This document shows, in pieces, positions 1 to 22,467 of a DNA stretch of 64,000 bases. The position numbers were made by a program, and so were the translations under genes. The DNA is taken from NCBI RefSeq assembly GCF_040807025.1, contig NC_090964.1, positions 6,634,001 to 6,698,000 of the forward strand, in the 5' to 3' direction. A model generated the notes under the pieces. The model was not told the origin of the DNA and searched no databases. It worked only from the letters and a program-made list of their open reading frames with translations. Positions within the stretch are counted from its first letter, which is position 1. Each line of letters starts with the position of its first letter. The DNA comes from Struthio camelus (taxonomy: Eukaryota; Chordata; Aves; Struthioniformes; Struthionidae).

Positions 1-1150
1 GCACTGAACTCCCCTGCACTCTCCTCCAAAGGGCTGAGTGCTGCTGGGGCCACCCGCTTGGGCTCCTGCACGTGGGGCTGAGCCGAGGCAAGGGCAGAGG
101 GCACCCAGGGCCTGCAGGCAGGACCAGGAGCCGAGGACGCTCCTGAGGGCTGGGAGAGCAGGGCCAGCTGGATGCAGCTGCCAACACTCGGCTCCGCGGA
201 AGAGGCCGTGTCCCCCCCAGGGATGCGGCTGACACAGCGGGGGTCAGCCGGCCGCGGGAAGGGCACAGCGGCTGTAGCCCCAGCCCCGGTCTGGGGCGTT
301 CGAAGCGGGAGCAGAGCCCACGCCACTTTTGTGGGTGCTCAGAGCTGTCCTTGCTCCCTGAATGTCCTGCTCCAGAGAGCTCAAATTTCCATGGCTGGAA
401 ACAGGCCACGTTTGAAAATCCACACGGCTGTGGGTTTCCAAACCCTCCAGCCCCCATGGCGCTGCAGCCTGGCTTCCAGCTCCCCACAGACGCAGGAGCT
501 CAAGGGGGAGAAAAATCCCTGCGGCTACATCAGCTCCTGTAACGTCAGGCTTCCCCGCACCCCAGTGCCTTGAAGTGCTGGGAGCGGGGACAGCGAGGAG
601 GGAAGCGCGTTCCCGTGGCGGCTGGAGAGGGGCCGGGCACACTGTGTTCGCAGCCGCCAGACCCTCAGGCTCTGCCTTTCCCAAAACTGCATCCTGGCAG
701 AGCAGCGAGCCCGGACACGCAAGGGACTGGTGTCCCCAGTGTCCCCGCAGGCATCTGGCGCTCCCCTTTTCTTCCTCCTCTCCAAAGCTGGCCCGGTCCC
801 GGGATGGGAACAACGCCACGACGGCTCACCCAGCCTGGAGGTGCTGCGCGAACCTGTCCCCCGCGTGCAGCCATGCACCTGAGACTTTCCCAGCTGGGAA
901 AAGCTTCCCCGTCCCACTGGATTTCTTCAGAGCCAGCTGGGTCTCAGCCAAGCCTGCGCCTCCCTTTAGCTCTGCTGGGACAGCTCCCTGACAAGCGCCG
1001 CCAGCCCTGTTTGCGTCTCCCCGGGGACCTTCCCCAGCCCCTTGCGGGGACGCAGGTGGGACAGCAGAGCCCGTCACCCAGGGGAAACGCTGCTTCGCCT
1101 TCCCCTCCCACCACAGATCCCACTTCATCATATTTATTCCAGCTGCGATA
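1..1150. other. Upstream flank of MAP3K6, no gene recognised
   Basis: GC-rich unique-looking DNA. Open frames exist on both strands but they overlap one another, have biased composition and show no domain or splice structure I recognise. In mammals the next gene beyond MAP3K6 on this side is a ficolin (FCN3); nothing fibrinogen-like is visible here. Confidence 0.5.
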
Positions 1151-1555
1151 TCTCCAGCAGCGCTTGGCGGGACGGAGCAGGCACACGGGTTCCCACGCTC
1201 CGTGCAAGCGCCGCCGGCCCGCACCGCACCGCAGCCCCGTCCGGCTGCAGCGTGCCCAGGCCCGGCCGCGCCCCCCGCCCCGGGCGCCCCCGGCCCGGCC
1301 CCCCCCCCCCCCCCCGCGCCGCTTCCCCTTTCCTGCCCCGCTGCCGTTTTGCAACCGGCCCTTTCGCCCTTTGCAACCGGGGCGGGGGGTGCCGGGGCGC
1401 TGCGGCGCGGCACCCGGCGAATCGGCCCCCCCCCGCCGCATCGGCCCCCCCCCCCGCCGCCGCCGTCGCTTCCCCCCGGGGGGGCGGGCGGGCCCCGGCC
1501 GGCGGCGCGGCCCCACGTGGCCGCCGTTGACTCAGAGCCGGGGCAGGCGGAAGCG

Positions 1556-1865
1556 GCTCCCGGTGCCCGGAGCGGGGCGGCGCGGTGCGGAGCGGAGCAG
1601 AGCGGGGCTCGGGGCGGTGCGGAGCTCGGGGCGGTGCGGGGCTGCCCGGTGCGGAGCGGGATATCTCCTTGCGGAGTCGGGTGCGGAGCGGAGCAGCCCG
1701 GTGCGGAGCCGCCTGGGGCGCAGGAAAGGGCAGCGCGGTGCGGGGCCCGGTGCGCGGTGCGGAGCCGTCCAGTGCGGGGCCCGGTGCGCGGTGCGGAGCA
1801 GGGAGCAGCCTGGTGCACGGTACGAGCCCACCCGGTGCGGAGCAGGGCAGCCCAGTGCAGAGGAA
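1556..1865 (+). repeat. Degenerate GGTGCGGAGC tandem repeat in MAP3K6 leader
   Basis: The decamer GGTGCGGAGC and close variants recur many times between the AP-1 site and the start codon, with spacers such as AGGGCAGCCC. It is a degenerate GC-rich minisatellite lying in the likely 5'UTR or core promoter, and it explains the long overlapping open frames on both strands here. Confidence 0.6.
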
Positions 1866-1907
1866 TAGGTAATAGCCCCCCTGACGCGGGGCAGGCAGCC
1901 CCCAGGC

Positions 1908-13115
<11,208 letters not shown>

Positions 13116-13370
13116 GACCCATGCCGGGGACCCAGCCACCTCCTCCCGGCACGGCAGTGCTGCCGGGCATCGCTCCTGCCAGCCAGGGGGGCTCCCGGGC
13201 CGGCCCCGGGGCACGGCCGCCCGCGTGGGCACCCACGGGTGCTGAGGGAGGGGACGGCCCCGTGCCAGGAGGCTGAGAGCAGCAGGACGCAGCATCTCCA
13301 GCCAGACGCAGGAGGGAGAAGCCGGGGCACGGCGCCCCGAGGAATAAAGAGCCGCCAACTGTGCTGTTGG
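13116..13370 (+). terminator. MAP3K6: MAP3K6 3'UTR and poly(A) signal
   Basis: A short 3'UTR follows the TGA. A canonical AATAAA lies at 13343-13348 and a T/GT-containing stretch (CTGTGCTGTTGGGTG) follows, so cleavage is expected near 13365. Confidence 0.8.
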
Positions 13371-13510
13371 GTGCCACTTCATTGCAGCAGAAACACCGGG
13401 GGGCCGGAGGGGGCACAGACCCCGGCCCTCTCCCTGGAGTGATGCTCCGGCCTCAGCTCTGTCCCGGGGGCCGGGGTCCCACGGTCCTGCTGGCGCCGGC
13501 CGGCCGGCGG

Positions 13511-16500
13511 CTACACCCGGGGCACCAGGTTGGTCCGCAGGGGCAGCAGCGCTTCGACCCAGCGGCCGGGCTGCTGGAGCAGGCGGCCCCAGACGCCGCG
13601 CTCCTCCGCCGTCGAGTCCATCCAGGGCACGGGCAGCCCGTAGCTGCTGCCTGCGGAGAGAGGGCGGGCGTCACCAGCTGGCGCGGGGTCTCCGGCAGCC
13701 CCGGCCCCGCGGCTCAGCCCCTCACCTGTGCCCAGGCTGAGCCGGATGCCGCCCAGCTGGTGCTTGGAGAAAGCCTCGTGGTGCCAGAGGGTGAACTCGG
13801 CGCACGCCTCGGCCAGGTCCTGGGCCTGGAAGCCATCGTACACCATGGTGTGGTTGAAGACGGGGTGCAGGCTCCGCTTCACCACCCGCGTCTTCTGGCG
13901 GCTCGCCTTGCTGTCGTCGGGCAGCACGTAGCTGGGGGCGAGAGCGGGCTGAGCCCTGGCGGCGGGACGCCCCCCCTCCGGCCCCGCAGGGACCCCCCGC
14001 CGCCGCTGCTGCCTTACCACTGCACGAAGGCGTCCACGGTGCCGCCGTGCAGGGGCACGAGGCTCTGAGCATTCTTCACCCAGATGTGCAGCTCGCCCGT
14101 GGGCGGCAGCCCCGCGCCTGCGGGGAAAAGCGGGTTCAGGCTGGGCATACCCCCCCCCCCGTCCCGTGCCCATGCGGGTGCTCACAGCCACCTCTCACCT
14201 TCAAAGCCGGCCGGGATGAACTTCAGTGCCAAGTTGAGGTTGCCCCGGCTGGCAAGATCATCCAGGGAGATGGGTGTCTGCAGGCGCAGAGGAAGGAGAT
14301 GGTGATGGGAGGTCAGGGTTGAGGGCTGGAGTGGGTGGTCTGGGAGCAACGACGGGTCCGGGCCATGGTTGCTCACCCGGGGCTGGAGGTTGAACCACTC
14401 TGGCCGCGTGTTGGCCCAGTCCCAGGCGCCCAGCGCAATCTCCACCTCGCCCAGGAAGAGGTTCCTGCCCAGGCTGTCGTGGTGCCACACGGACAGGTTC
14501 AGGGTCCGGCCCTGCAGGTCTGTTTTCTCCAGCTTGTACTGACCGGGGAGGGGACAGGGACATGGTGAGGACACAGGGGACCTGTCCCCACCATCAGCTC
14601 CCCAGCCCCCCTCTTTCCCAGGAGGTCCCACCACCCCAAGGCTGGGAACCTTGAGGGTCTCGTTGAAGATGGGGTCCAGGCTCCGCTTGCGCACCGTGGT
14701 CTTGCGCTTGCTGCGGTTCGACTTGTCGGGCAGCAGGTAGGTCTTGATGTACCTGCAGCCAAAAAACGGGGTGAGGGGAGGTGCAAAGGGAGCCAGCAAC
14801 CAGGTAGCACCGAGGGCATCACCCAGGCATTGCCGCAGGGTGGAAGGGGGAAGAAAAAAAAAAAAACCCTTGAGGCCTCCCAAGCTGCAGCACCCAGCAT
14901 GGGCCAGGGGCACTCACGGGTCCGAGCGCTGCTTCTTGGCCTCGGCCAGCTCCCGGCACCGCACCACGTGGACGTGCAGCTCCTTCTTGGCCGGGTCGTA
15001 GTGCAGGGCGAACTGGACGCAGCCCCGCACGGCCACCTTGCCCAGCTCGCTGTCGCTGTACAGGCTCATCAGGCTGCCGCTCAGCTGCGGGGCAGCAGCA
15101 CGGGGTCAGTGAGGGGCCGGGACCCCCCCCAAACCCGGCAGCATGGCCCCCCCTCCCCAGCCCCGTACCGTGGAGGAGCTGAGGCTGGACACGGAGGAGC
15201 TGGCTGTCAGCAGGTTGCTCGGGGGCGCGCGGCCGCTCTGCGGGGACGCCCGGTCTAGGGACGCCTGCCTGGGCTGCGGGGTCCCCGGTGCCTGCAACCG
15301 CAAAGCGAAGGGGCCTTGAGCCACAGCAGGAGGGTCAAACCGCACCCCCGCCCCCCCAAAGCCCAGGACAGGCTCCTAAGGGCACCCGGATCCCAGCAAG
15401 AGCCCAGCGCTGCGGCACGACCCAGCCGGAGAGGAGCCCGCACTGGTTGAGCCCTACCTGTCCGGTGTCGGGGACGCTGGGCACAGAGTCGGGCTCATTC
15501 TCCTCTTCCTCCGTGCTGGACGTGCCGAAGGGGTTACCGTCCGCTCGGTCCCCTGCAAGGACACAATGTCGGAGGGGGAGTTTTCAGGCAGGACAGCTTG
15601 AATATGGGGGAGCTCCCATTTTCCCCCGCACCTTCCTCTTTCCCCCACCTTCGCAGCACCGAAGGGCGCTGGCTCCAGCCCGCAGTGGCCCCCCAGCACG
15701 GTTACCTGGCTGGAGCGGGACGTCCTGCTCCCTCAATGGGACATCGGCCTGCAGCAGAGACTGTGCCGCCGGCGTCCCCTCCAGAGCCGGGGCTGCGGGG
15801 CAGGCGTTGCAGGGCTGTTAAGCAAGATGCACGGGAAAGACAGGCTGAAAATGGGAGCCCCCAAGTGCCCTGCTCAGCCCCAGCCCTGCAGCCAGACTCG
15901 GTCTGTCCCCTCCGGGTCACCGGGGCTGGAGGCAGAGGGGACGGCAGGACGGGTCCCATCGCCCCCTGCCACGACGTCAGGCTTGCTTTGCAAGGTGGCA
16001 GCAGCCTCCCGGGGTACTGCTGCAGCTCCCACCCCCTCTCCGGGATGCCAGGAGCCGGGCGGCCTCGGCTGCCTCCCCAGGGTGCTCCCCTGCCGAGTGA
16101 GCCCATCACCGGGGCGTCAGGTACCAGCCCCGGCCCCAAGTGTGACCCCCTGCCAACACTGGGCACCCACCTGTATGGCCGCCTGGGCCTCATCCTTTGA
16201 GGGGCTACATGAAGAGAAGATAATTTAAGCAATATTAACAAGGTCAATTAAAAGATGCCGCCAGCCCTGCCCCTTCCCTGGGGCAGCATCCCGGCCGGGC
16301 GCTGGGCACGCGGGGACCCCGCCAGCCGCCCTCACCTCGCCTCCGTCTCCGCCGCGCTGTCCTCCTCCTCCTTTTCCTCCGCCGAGGGCTCTCCGATCGC
16401 CTCCAGCTCCCCCGGCCCGGGGCCACCCTCCTTTTCCCCTGCGCCGGGGGACGAGGGGGGGGGGGACCTCAGCGGGCTGCGCCCCGGCGCAGGGCCTCGG

Positions 16501-17150
16501 CCGCCGCGCTGTCCCCATCCCTCGCCTACCGCGCGGCCGCCTCCTGCGGCGGATGGAGGCGCGGACCAGGTCGGAGCCCAGGTGGTGGCGGTGGCGCTGG
16601 GCACGGACGTCGCAGAACCAGTCGCCCGTGAGGCTCTTCAGCCGCGCCGGGTCCGAGACCGACTTGCGGAGCTTGCTGGCGACGGCGAGGGCAGCGGTGG
16701 CGGCCACGGCGTGCCGAGGCGCCCACCCGCTCCTCGTCACCGCCCTGGGTGGCCCGGGGGACCTTGGCGGGGGGGTCTCCATCCCCGTTAGCCCAGCCAG
16801 CCCTCCCCAAAGCACCAGCAGGAGCCCCGGGGAGAAAGGCGGGCGGTGATGCCACCGCCATCCCCTCCGCAGGGCTTTGCCATCGGCCGGGTCCCACCAC
16901 CAGCGTCACCTCCGGCAGGGCCCAGAGCGGCTCGCGCCCGCACCCAGGGCGAGGGGTCTCCTCTCGGGGGGGCCCCCGCTGCCCTGAGGGTGCCGCCGAG
17001 CGCTGGGGCACCCCGGCCTCACCTGACGCGTCCCTCCTCGCGCCTGCGGAGCTGCGCGTCCCTGCGCAGCACGGCGGCGATGGCACGCCGCTCCTCCTCC
17101 GTCAGGAAGCTGAGGTCCAGCAGAGCCTCCACCTGCGGCTGCAGTGCCAT
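13511..17150 (-). CDS. SYTL1: SYTL1 (synaptotagmin-like 1, Slp1), Rab27 effector
   Basis: Membrane-trafficking protein that binds Rab27 through an N-terminal Slp homology domain and phospholipid through two C2 domains; it acts in granule docking and exocytosis. Coding exons, 5' to 3' on the minus strand: 17150-17023, 16675-16530, 16438-16336, 16204-16171, 15814-15706, 15552-15458, 15291-15169, 15084-14918, 14752-14650, 14538-14377, 14277-14199, 14117-14018, 13931-13726, 13650-13511. All phases agree and give 564 residues; human Slp1 is about 562. Residues 7-43 ([18 protein letters not shown]) are SHD1 and LTGDWFCDV near 60 is the SHD2 GxWF motif. They are contiguous with no zinc finger between, as in Slp1. 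Residues 90-245 are acidic/Ser-Pro linker. C2A is about 263-390 ([38 protein letters not shown]) and C2B about 405-540 ([20 protein letters not shown]), ending in the family tail [14 protein letters not shown]. Exon 4 (12 codons) and the exon 5 acceptor are the least certain. Confidence 0.93.
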
Positions 17151-17230
17151 GGCCGGACCGGGCGCGGGGCGGGATGCTGCGGGCCGGGATGCTCCGGCCG
17201 GTCCGGTGCGGTCCTAGGTGCCTGGTGAGA
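16240..17230 (-). promoter_or_regulatory. SYTL1: CpG-rich 5' region of SYTL1
   Basis: CpG density rises from about 16,240 to just beyond the start codon at 17,150. No TATA box is seen. I place the SYTL1 promoter here or just upstream, without a defined start site. Confidence 0.4.
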
Positions 17231-18599
17231 TGTGGAGGGGGGCTGCTGGGGGGGTGGCACGCGGCCCCAGCGCACATCAGCAGCGGGGCTGAGACCGCGG
17301 CGATGCCTCCGGGTGGGATTCGCGCACCATCCGGACCCTCTGCAAAGAGGCAAAGCAGGGGCTCAGCGCAGGGCAGCGCCTGCTGCAGCCCCTCCAGCAC
17401 CTCCAGACCCCAGCGGGGCTCGGGGCGGGGGGGGGGGGGGACACCAAGGGGTGGCAGGAGGGGACGGCACGAACAGCACCCTGAGCACAGCCAGAGCTCC
17501 CGGTGACCCCACGGCGCGGCGGGGGGGGCACACAGCAGCCAGCCCCGCTGGCTGCCAGCGGCTCGGGAAAACCTGGCCGCCCCTGTGCGTGCCCTGGCGC
17601 AGGGGCCCCGCTGCCGGCCCTGGGCCAAAGCCAGCCCTTCCCGCGGGGTGGGGGCCTTGCCAGCCGGGACGTGCCGGAAACCTGCCCAGAGCCGCTGTTT
17701 GCACAAGGTGTTTGCTCAGGGCTGGTTCGGCCCCTGCTAGCGCTGGCCCTGGCAGGAGGCCATGCCGGGGAGGGCTGGGGCTGGCCCCGCTCGCACCCGT
17801 TTTCCCAGAGGGAGGGGGAGTGTTTCCTTGGGGTGCCGCAGCACAAGGATGGGCAACAAAAGGGGGCTCAGCCACCCTCCGCCTTTGTCCTGGTGATGGG
17901 TGCTGGCCAGGCCAGACCAGGCTGAGACCTTACTCAACTCATCATAGCCTCTGGGGCAGAGAGATGGCAGCGGTTGAAGCAGGGCTCTTGCCCCATTGCC
18001 TGGCATTGCCTCACCACTGCTCTGCACCCGCTGCTTCCTGGCACCTGCATTGGGAAACAGCAGCTTGCCACAGGAAAGCCAGGGCAGGAAATTGCAGCGG
18101 AAGCGGGGCAGGATTGCTCGGGCCACCCCGGGGCATGAAGCCACCCTGCGTCAGCCGGGGGATGGCGGGGGTCCTGCCGCCAGCGGTGCAGCTCGGCGAC
18201 TGGAGCAGCACCGGCAGCTGCTGTGCAGCCGCGCGCCCGCCGGGACGGGAGCATGGCCGCAGTGGCACCCCGATGCCCAGCCCCGTCCTCTGCCAGGGGA
18301 ACCGCTCCCAGGCTCCATCCTCCTCCTCGGGGCGCAAACGTGCCCCACGGTGCTGTAACCGCCTGTGGCCTGCCCTGCCTTGTGGGTGCCCATGTCCTTT
18401 GCCGTGTCCCTGCCCCAGGGTGGCCCTGTCCCCAGCCCCAGGTGGTCTCAGGTTTGCACCAGGACAGCCCAGGCCGGGATCCATCAAAGGATCTGAGCGC
18501 GCTGGGGCTGGCGGGCGGCTGGATGCCAGCTGCACCCAGCGCTCACTCGTCAGACCAGCCCACCACCTGCCATGGCCACCCTGGTGTCCCTGGCCATCC
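17151..18599. other. Intergenic, upstream of SYTL1
   Basis: GC-rich DNA with a 14-base G run at 17427-17440. It may include a 5' noncoding SYTL1 exon on the minus strand. No coding gene is recognised: the long plus-strand frame that starts here stays open only because it runs into the following minisatellite. Confidence 0.5.
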
Positions 18600-19107
18600 T
18601 GCATCCCTGGCAACCCCAGCATCCCCGGCCACTTGGGCCACCCCACCATCCCCGGCCACCCCAGCATCCCCGGCCACCTGGGCCACCCCAGCATCCCTGG
18701 CCACCTGGGCCACCCCACCATCCCCGGCCACCCCAGCATCCCCGGCCACCTGGGCCACCCCAGCATCCCTGGCCACCTGGGCCACCCCAGCATCCCCGGC
18801 CACCCCAGCATCCCCGGCCACTTGGGCCACCCCCCCATCCCCGGCCACCCCAGCATCCCCGGCCACCTGGGCCACCCCAGCATCCCTGGCCACCCCAGCA
18901 TCCCTGGCCACCTGGGCCACCCCACCATCCCCGGCCACCCCAGCATCCCCGGCCACCTGGGCCACCCCAGCATCCCTGGCCACCTGGGCCACCCCAGCAT
19001 CCCTGGCCACCCCAGCATCCCTGGCCACCTGGGCCACCCCAGCATCCCCGGCCACCCCAGCATCCCCGGCCACCTGGGCCACCCCAGCATCCCCGGCCAC
19101 CCCAGTC
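18600..19107. repeat. Minisatellite, 27-bp and 45-bp (27+18) units
   Basis: Tandem array built from an 18-base block (GGCCACCCCAGCATCCCT) and a 27-base block that adds GGCCACCTG. About twelve 27-base blocks are present, nine of them followed by one 18-base block, so most higher-order units are 45 bases. C/T and C/G variants are scattered among copies. Both block lengths are multiples of nine, so every frame stays open across the array, giving GHPSIPGHLG-type repeats. Confidence 0.92.
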
Positions 19108-22090
19108 CTGGTCCTGCACGCCGGGCAGGGAAGAGGTGGTGGGAGCACCCTGCTGTTCCCCAGGAGCCTTTGGCAGAGCTGGGAGCATCATAGCGGCAAG
19201 CGGCCTCCCCCCCCCCCAACTGGAGCCGGGGGCGGGGGGCTCAGGACACATCCCCGCGGAGGCTCCCGGCGCCGAAGGGTTTTCTCTTGAGCCGGGGCCA
19301 AGGCTGGCAGCGGCTGCCGCCTTGCCGCCACAGCGGGCTTGGGGCCGGCTCCGTATCCTGTTTACGCGAGGTGCACGCGGGGGCCGGGTGCGCAGGGGTG
19401 CTCCCCCTCCCGGAACACGCCAGGCACCCAAATAAAGCTGTGGTCGTGCCGATGCGCTCCTGCGGTCCCCTGGCCCCCGCGGAGACATCGGGGCCACAGC
19501 GAGCGCATAAACAAATGCCCCAGCACTGCTCCTGCTGGCGTGGAAAGGGGTGCTGGGCACGGACCCCCCCCTCCCCCAACACAGCCAGTATGGGAGACCT
19601 GTTAAACCAGTTAAACCTCCCCAGTAAGCCACGAGGAGGCGGGGGGGGGGTGCACGTCCCCCCCTTTTTCTTTTCAAACAGCTCACTGTGCCAGAGGGGT
19701 GTGATGGGCAGTGCAGCTGCAACCTGCCCCGCCCCCCCCCCCCCCAAAACAGTCCCAGCTGTGCCCAGGGGCTCTGCAAGGGGCTCGGTCCCCTCCTCCG
19801 GCTGGACCACAGGCCACTGTGGGGCTAAAAGGCCCCAGGCTGCTCGCTCCTAGCACCCAGCACCCCTTTCCCCCTGCCCCCAGCCTTCACTCTCCAGCCA
19901 GGGCTCTGCAGCCCATCACCATGACCTCAGGCCCTGTCCAGCTCAGGGGCAGGGGGGCACCGCCAGGCCTGCAGCACACAATGGGGGGGGATAAGAGGAT
20001 TTGGGCTGCAGAGCCAGCAACATCCCAGCCCCACCCCCCCCCCCCAATAGTAGTGGTACCCCCGTCTCTGGAGATGTGCCGTGCCTGGAGACCAGTGCAC
20101 CCGGCGGGGGTGGGGGGGGTTTGCACCCGATGGAGCCGGACCCCCAAGCCCCCCTTCCCCAGATACCAATCCTCCTCCCAACAGGTTGCACCCACCGCCG
20201 TGGGGCCCCGCACTGGCCTTACCTGCCCAGGTGTGTGCGTGGGGGCCATGGGCCAGGCCACCAGGGCAGGCGGCTGTCCCCCACGACGGGCGCCCTGGCA
20301 CCCCGCGCCCGCCGGCACCCCGCGCTCGCCGGGGAGGGCAGCACCCGCCGCCCCGCTGCCTTCCGCCTCGCTTCGCCTCGGCACCCTGCTCAGCCCTGAC
20401 CTAAGGCTGAGTCAACCGCAGGCGAGCAAGCGCCTCCTCGCCCCGGCGGCACGAAAGCAGGGACTGGAGCCAGCGGCACCCGCCGGACGGGACTGGGCTG
20501 CACTGGGCTGAACTGGGAGGCGGCAGGCGGCCGGCGTGGAGGGGGACACCTGGGGCAACGCAGTGGCTGCCTGCCCCGGCACAGGGACGATAGCGGAACC
20601 GGCTCGCGCGCCGGGGTGGGATGTGCCTGGGGCGGGGGGGGGGGGGCTCGGTGGGTGGGTGCCCCCGGTGCCCCGGCGGGGGCTCACGCCCAACACTGCC
20701 GGCCCAGGAGGTGCCAGGAGCCCCCCCCGCAGCCCTGCACAGAGGCTTTTGGGGCAGCTCATGGGGAAGGCTGCATCCCCCGGAGCTGCCCAGCTGGAGA
20801 CCCCCGGCTCAGCTGGGCTGCACTGGTCTTTGCTGGGAACCGGGAGGGACACCAACGCCTCTCTCCCCACAGCCTCCTCGAGCCCCCCCGGCCCCACAGA
20901 GGGGTTTCAGGCCCTCCTGTCTCTCACCCCAAAAGCCGGTGTGGGCTCTGCACACAGGGTGCCCGTCCTGGGGGACGCACAGCCCCCCGCCGGGGCAGCC
21001 CCAGCCCCACATCCCCCAACCCGCAGGCATGCGTAGGGCTTGCTTTGAAGGGCCTGGGCTCCTCCTCACCTGGGACAAACCCAGCAATTCCAGCGCTCAG
21101 CCCCTGCGCAGGATCAGGCCAGTGATGCCTGGAGGTGGCAAACCCCTCCGTGAGGGTTGCTCCTAATATGCCGGGTGCCTGGGGCAGGAGCATCCTTCCC
21201 GGCCCCTGCCTCAGTTTCCCTCCATGGCGCAGGGAGGACGGTGGGCTGGCAGGAGCACCAGGCGGGACTGCACCCGTCCCGCTCTCGCCACCGGCCGGCG
21301 TTAAACCCGGGCGAGCAGCCTGCAGCCCCCAGCGAGCCGCGGCGCTGGCGGGAGGCAGCCTCGCGGAGGGGCTCCGCGCCCGCCAGCAGCAGCCTGGCAG
21401 CACATGCCGAGCAGAAGCCCGCAATGAAAGGGGATTATTTTTAGCGTGGTTTCTAAGGAAATGAGACTTTAGCAACAGCTCTGTCTGTCTGTCTGCTGCC
21501 CTCCCCTTCCTCTCTCCCTTTGCAGAGCTGCAGGGTGCTTTCAACTGAGATCTGAAGGGCAGAGGCCTGAAATGTGTTAGATTCCTGCACGTTGCACGAA
21601 AATCGATGCTGGGAGGCAGAGACCAAAGTCGCCCTCCCCGCGTCCCCCCACCCCGGCGGCCAGCACCTGGCTGCCTGCACGTGCCCTGGCCTGGCCGGCT
21701 CTCATTAACGCCGCAACTCGAGAGAGCGTCAGGGCTCGTTTTGCTCCAGACGCTCTCAAAATGGGTCAGCCCAGCAGCTCTGCGCCCTCCTGCCCATGCT
21801 GCACTGGCCACAAGCCTTTCTCCCCATGCTCATACAGGCGCCATCCCCCCCCCCCCCCAGGCCAGCGTCACCTGGATGTCCCTGCTGTCCTCGGAGTGAG
21901 CACAGCCAGGTCTCTGCCAGAGGAACTCGGTGGGTGGAGGGGGTGGATGACTTGGAGATGATCATGCCCAGGGGCACTGTCAAGCCACATATGCCCCTGC
22001 GGGGATGCTCGAGGGCTGGGAACGCTCCTCCAGGTTGTCCAGGCAAGGCACCAAGCCATCTTGCCACCTCCTGGCTTGGGACTCTTCATA
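19108..22090. other. Intergenic between minisatellite and candidate LRR gene
   Basis: GC-rich, with homopolymer C/G runs at about 19732-19745, 20634-20646 and 21846-21860. An AP-1 consensus TGAGTCA lies at 20408-20414 in a CpG-rich patch. A plus-strand AATAAA lies at 19431-19436. No protein domain is recognised on either strand. Confidence 0.45.
19431..19436 (+). terminator. Orphan plus-strand poly(A) signal
   Basis: AATAAA followed by GCTGTGGTCGTG, a GT-rich downstream element. No plus-strand gene is known to end here. It could terminate a noncoding transcript arising divergently from the SYTL1 promoter region, or be chance. Confidence 0.3.
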
Positions 22091-22115
22091 CCACCAAAGT
22101 CCAGACCAAGAAACC

Positions 22116-22121
22116 TTTATT
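22116..22121 (-). terminator. Minus-strand poly(A) signal for candidate LRR gene
   Basis: TTTATT on plus reads AATAAA on minus, followed by a GT-rich stretch (TGGTCTGGACTTTGGTGG). It lies about 350 bases past the stop of the candidate leucine-rich-repeat gene. Confidence 0.5.
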
Positions 22122-22152
22122 GGCAGAAGCCGGCACAGGAAAGGAGGCACTA

Positions 22153-22305
22153 GACAGATGGACAGATGGATGGACGAACAGATGGATGGATGGACGGACG
22201 GATGGATGAACAGATGGGTGGATGTATGGATAGATGGCTGGACGGACGGATGGATGGATGGACAGATGGATGAATGGATGGATGGCTAGATGGACAGAGG
22301 GACGT
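22153..22305. repeat. GATG-type tetranucleotide microsatellite
   Basis: Imperfect (GATG)n with GGAC and ACAG variants over about 150 bases. It lies between the stop and the poly(A) signal of the candidate LRR gene, so it would be transcribed as 3'UTR. Confidence 0.9.
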
Positions 22306-22467
22306 GCAGATAGTCCTGGCAGCCAGTCTGTGCCCATCACCGCCCAGGAAGGGCTATGCTCCTCGTGGGTCCCAGGCGAGTTGTGCTCGGGCGCCAGACA
22401 GTGCAAACAGGCTGCAAGGAGTCACGAGTCCATACCTGGCCCATTCCCTTGGGGCAAAAAATCCCCG

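Noticed and set aside
570-1868. 432-codon plus-strand open frame upstream of MAP3K6
   Set aside because: It runs through C runs and the GGTGCGGAGC repeat, is overlapped by equally long frames on both strands, and shows no domain. It is a product of GC content.
14838-14868. A-rich run inside SYTL1 as a retroposon tail
   Set aside because: Short A run in the intron between exons 8 and 9 with no repeat body or target duplication recognised.
18600-19107. Regularly spaced repeats resembling a CRISPR array
   Set aside because: There are no unique spacers: whole units are tandem copies, and the genome is vertebrate.
17232-19193. 653-codon plus-strand open frame
   Set aside because: Kept open by the nine-base periodicity of the minisatellite; other frames and the opposite strand are equally open.
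22153-22305. Open frames rich in DGWMDR across the GATG repeat
   Set aside because: Simple-sequence translation only; both strands are open for the same reason.
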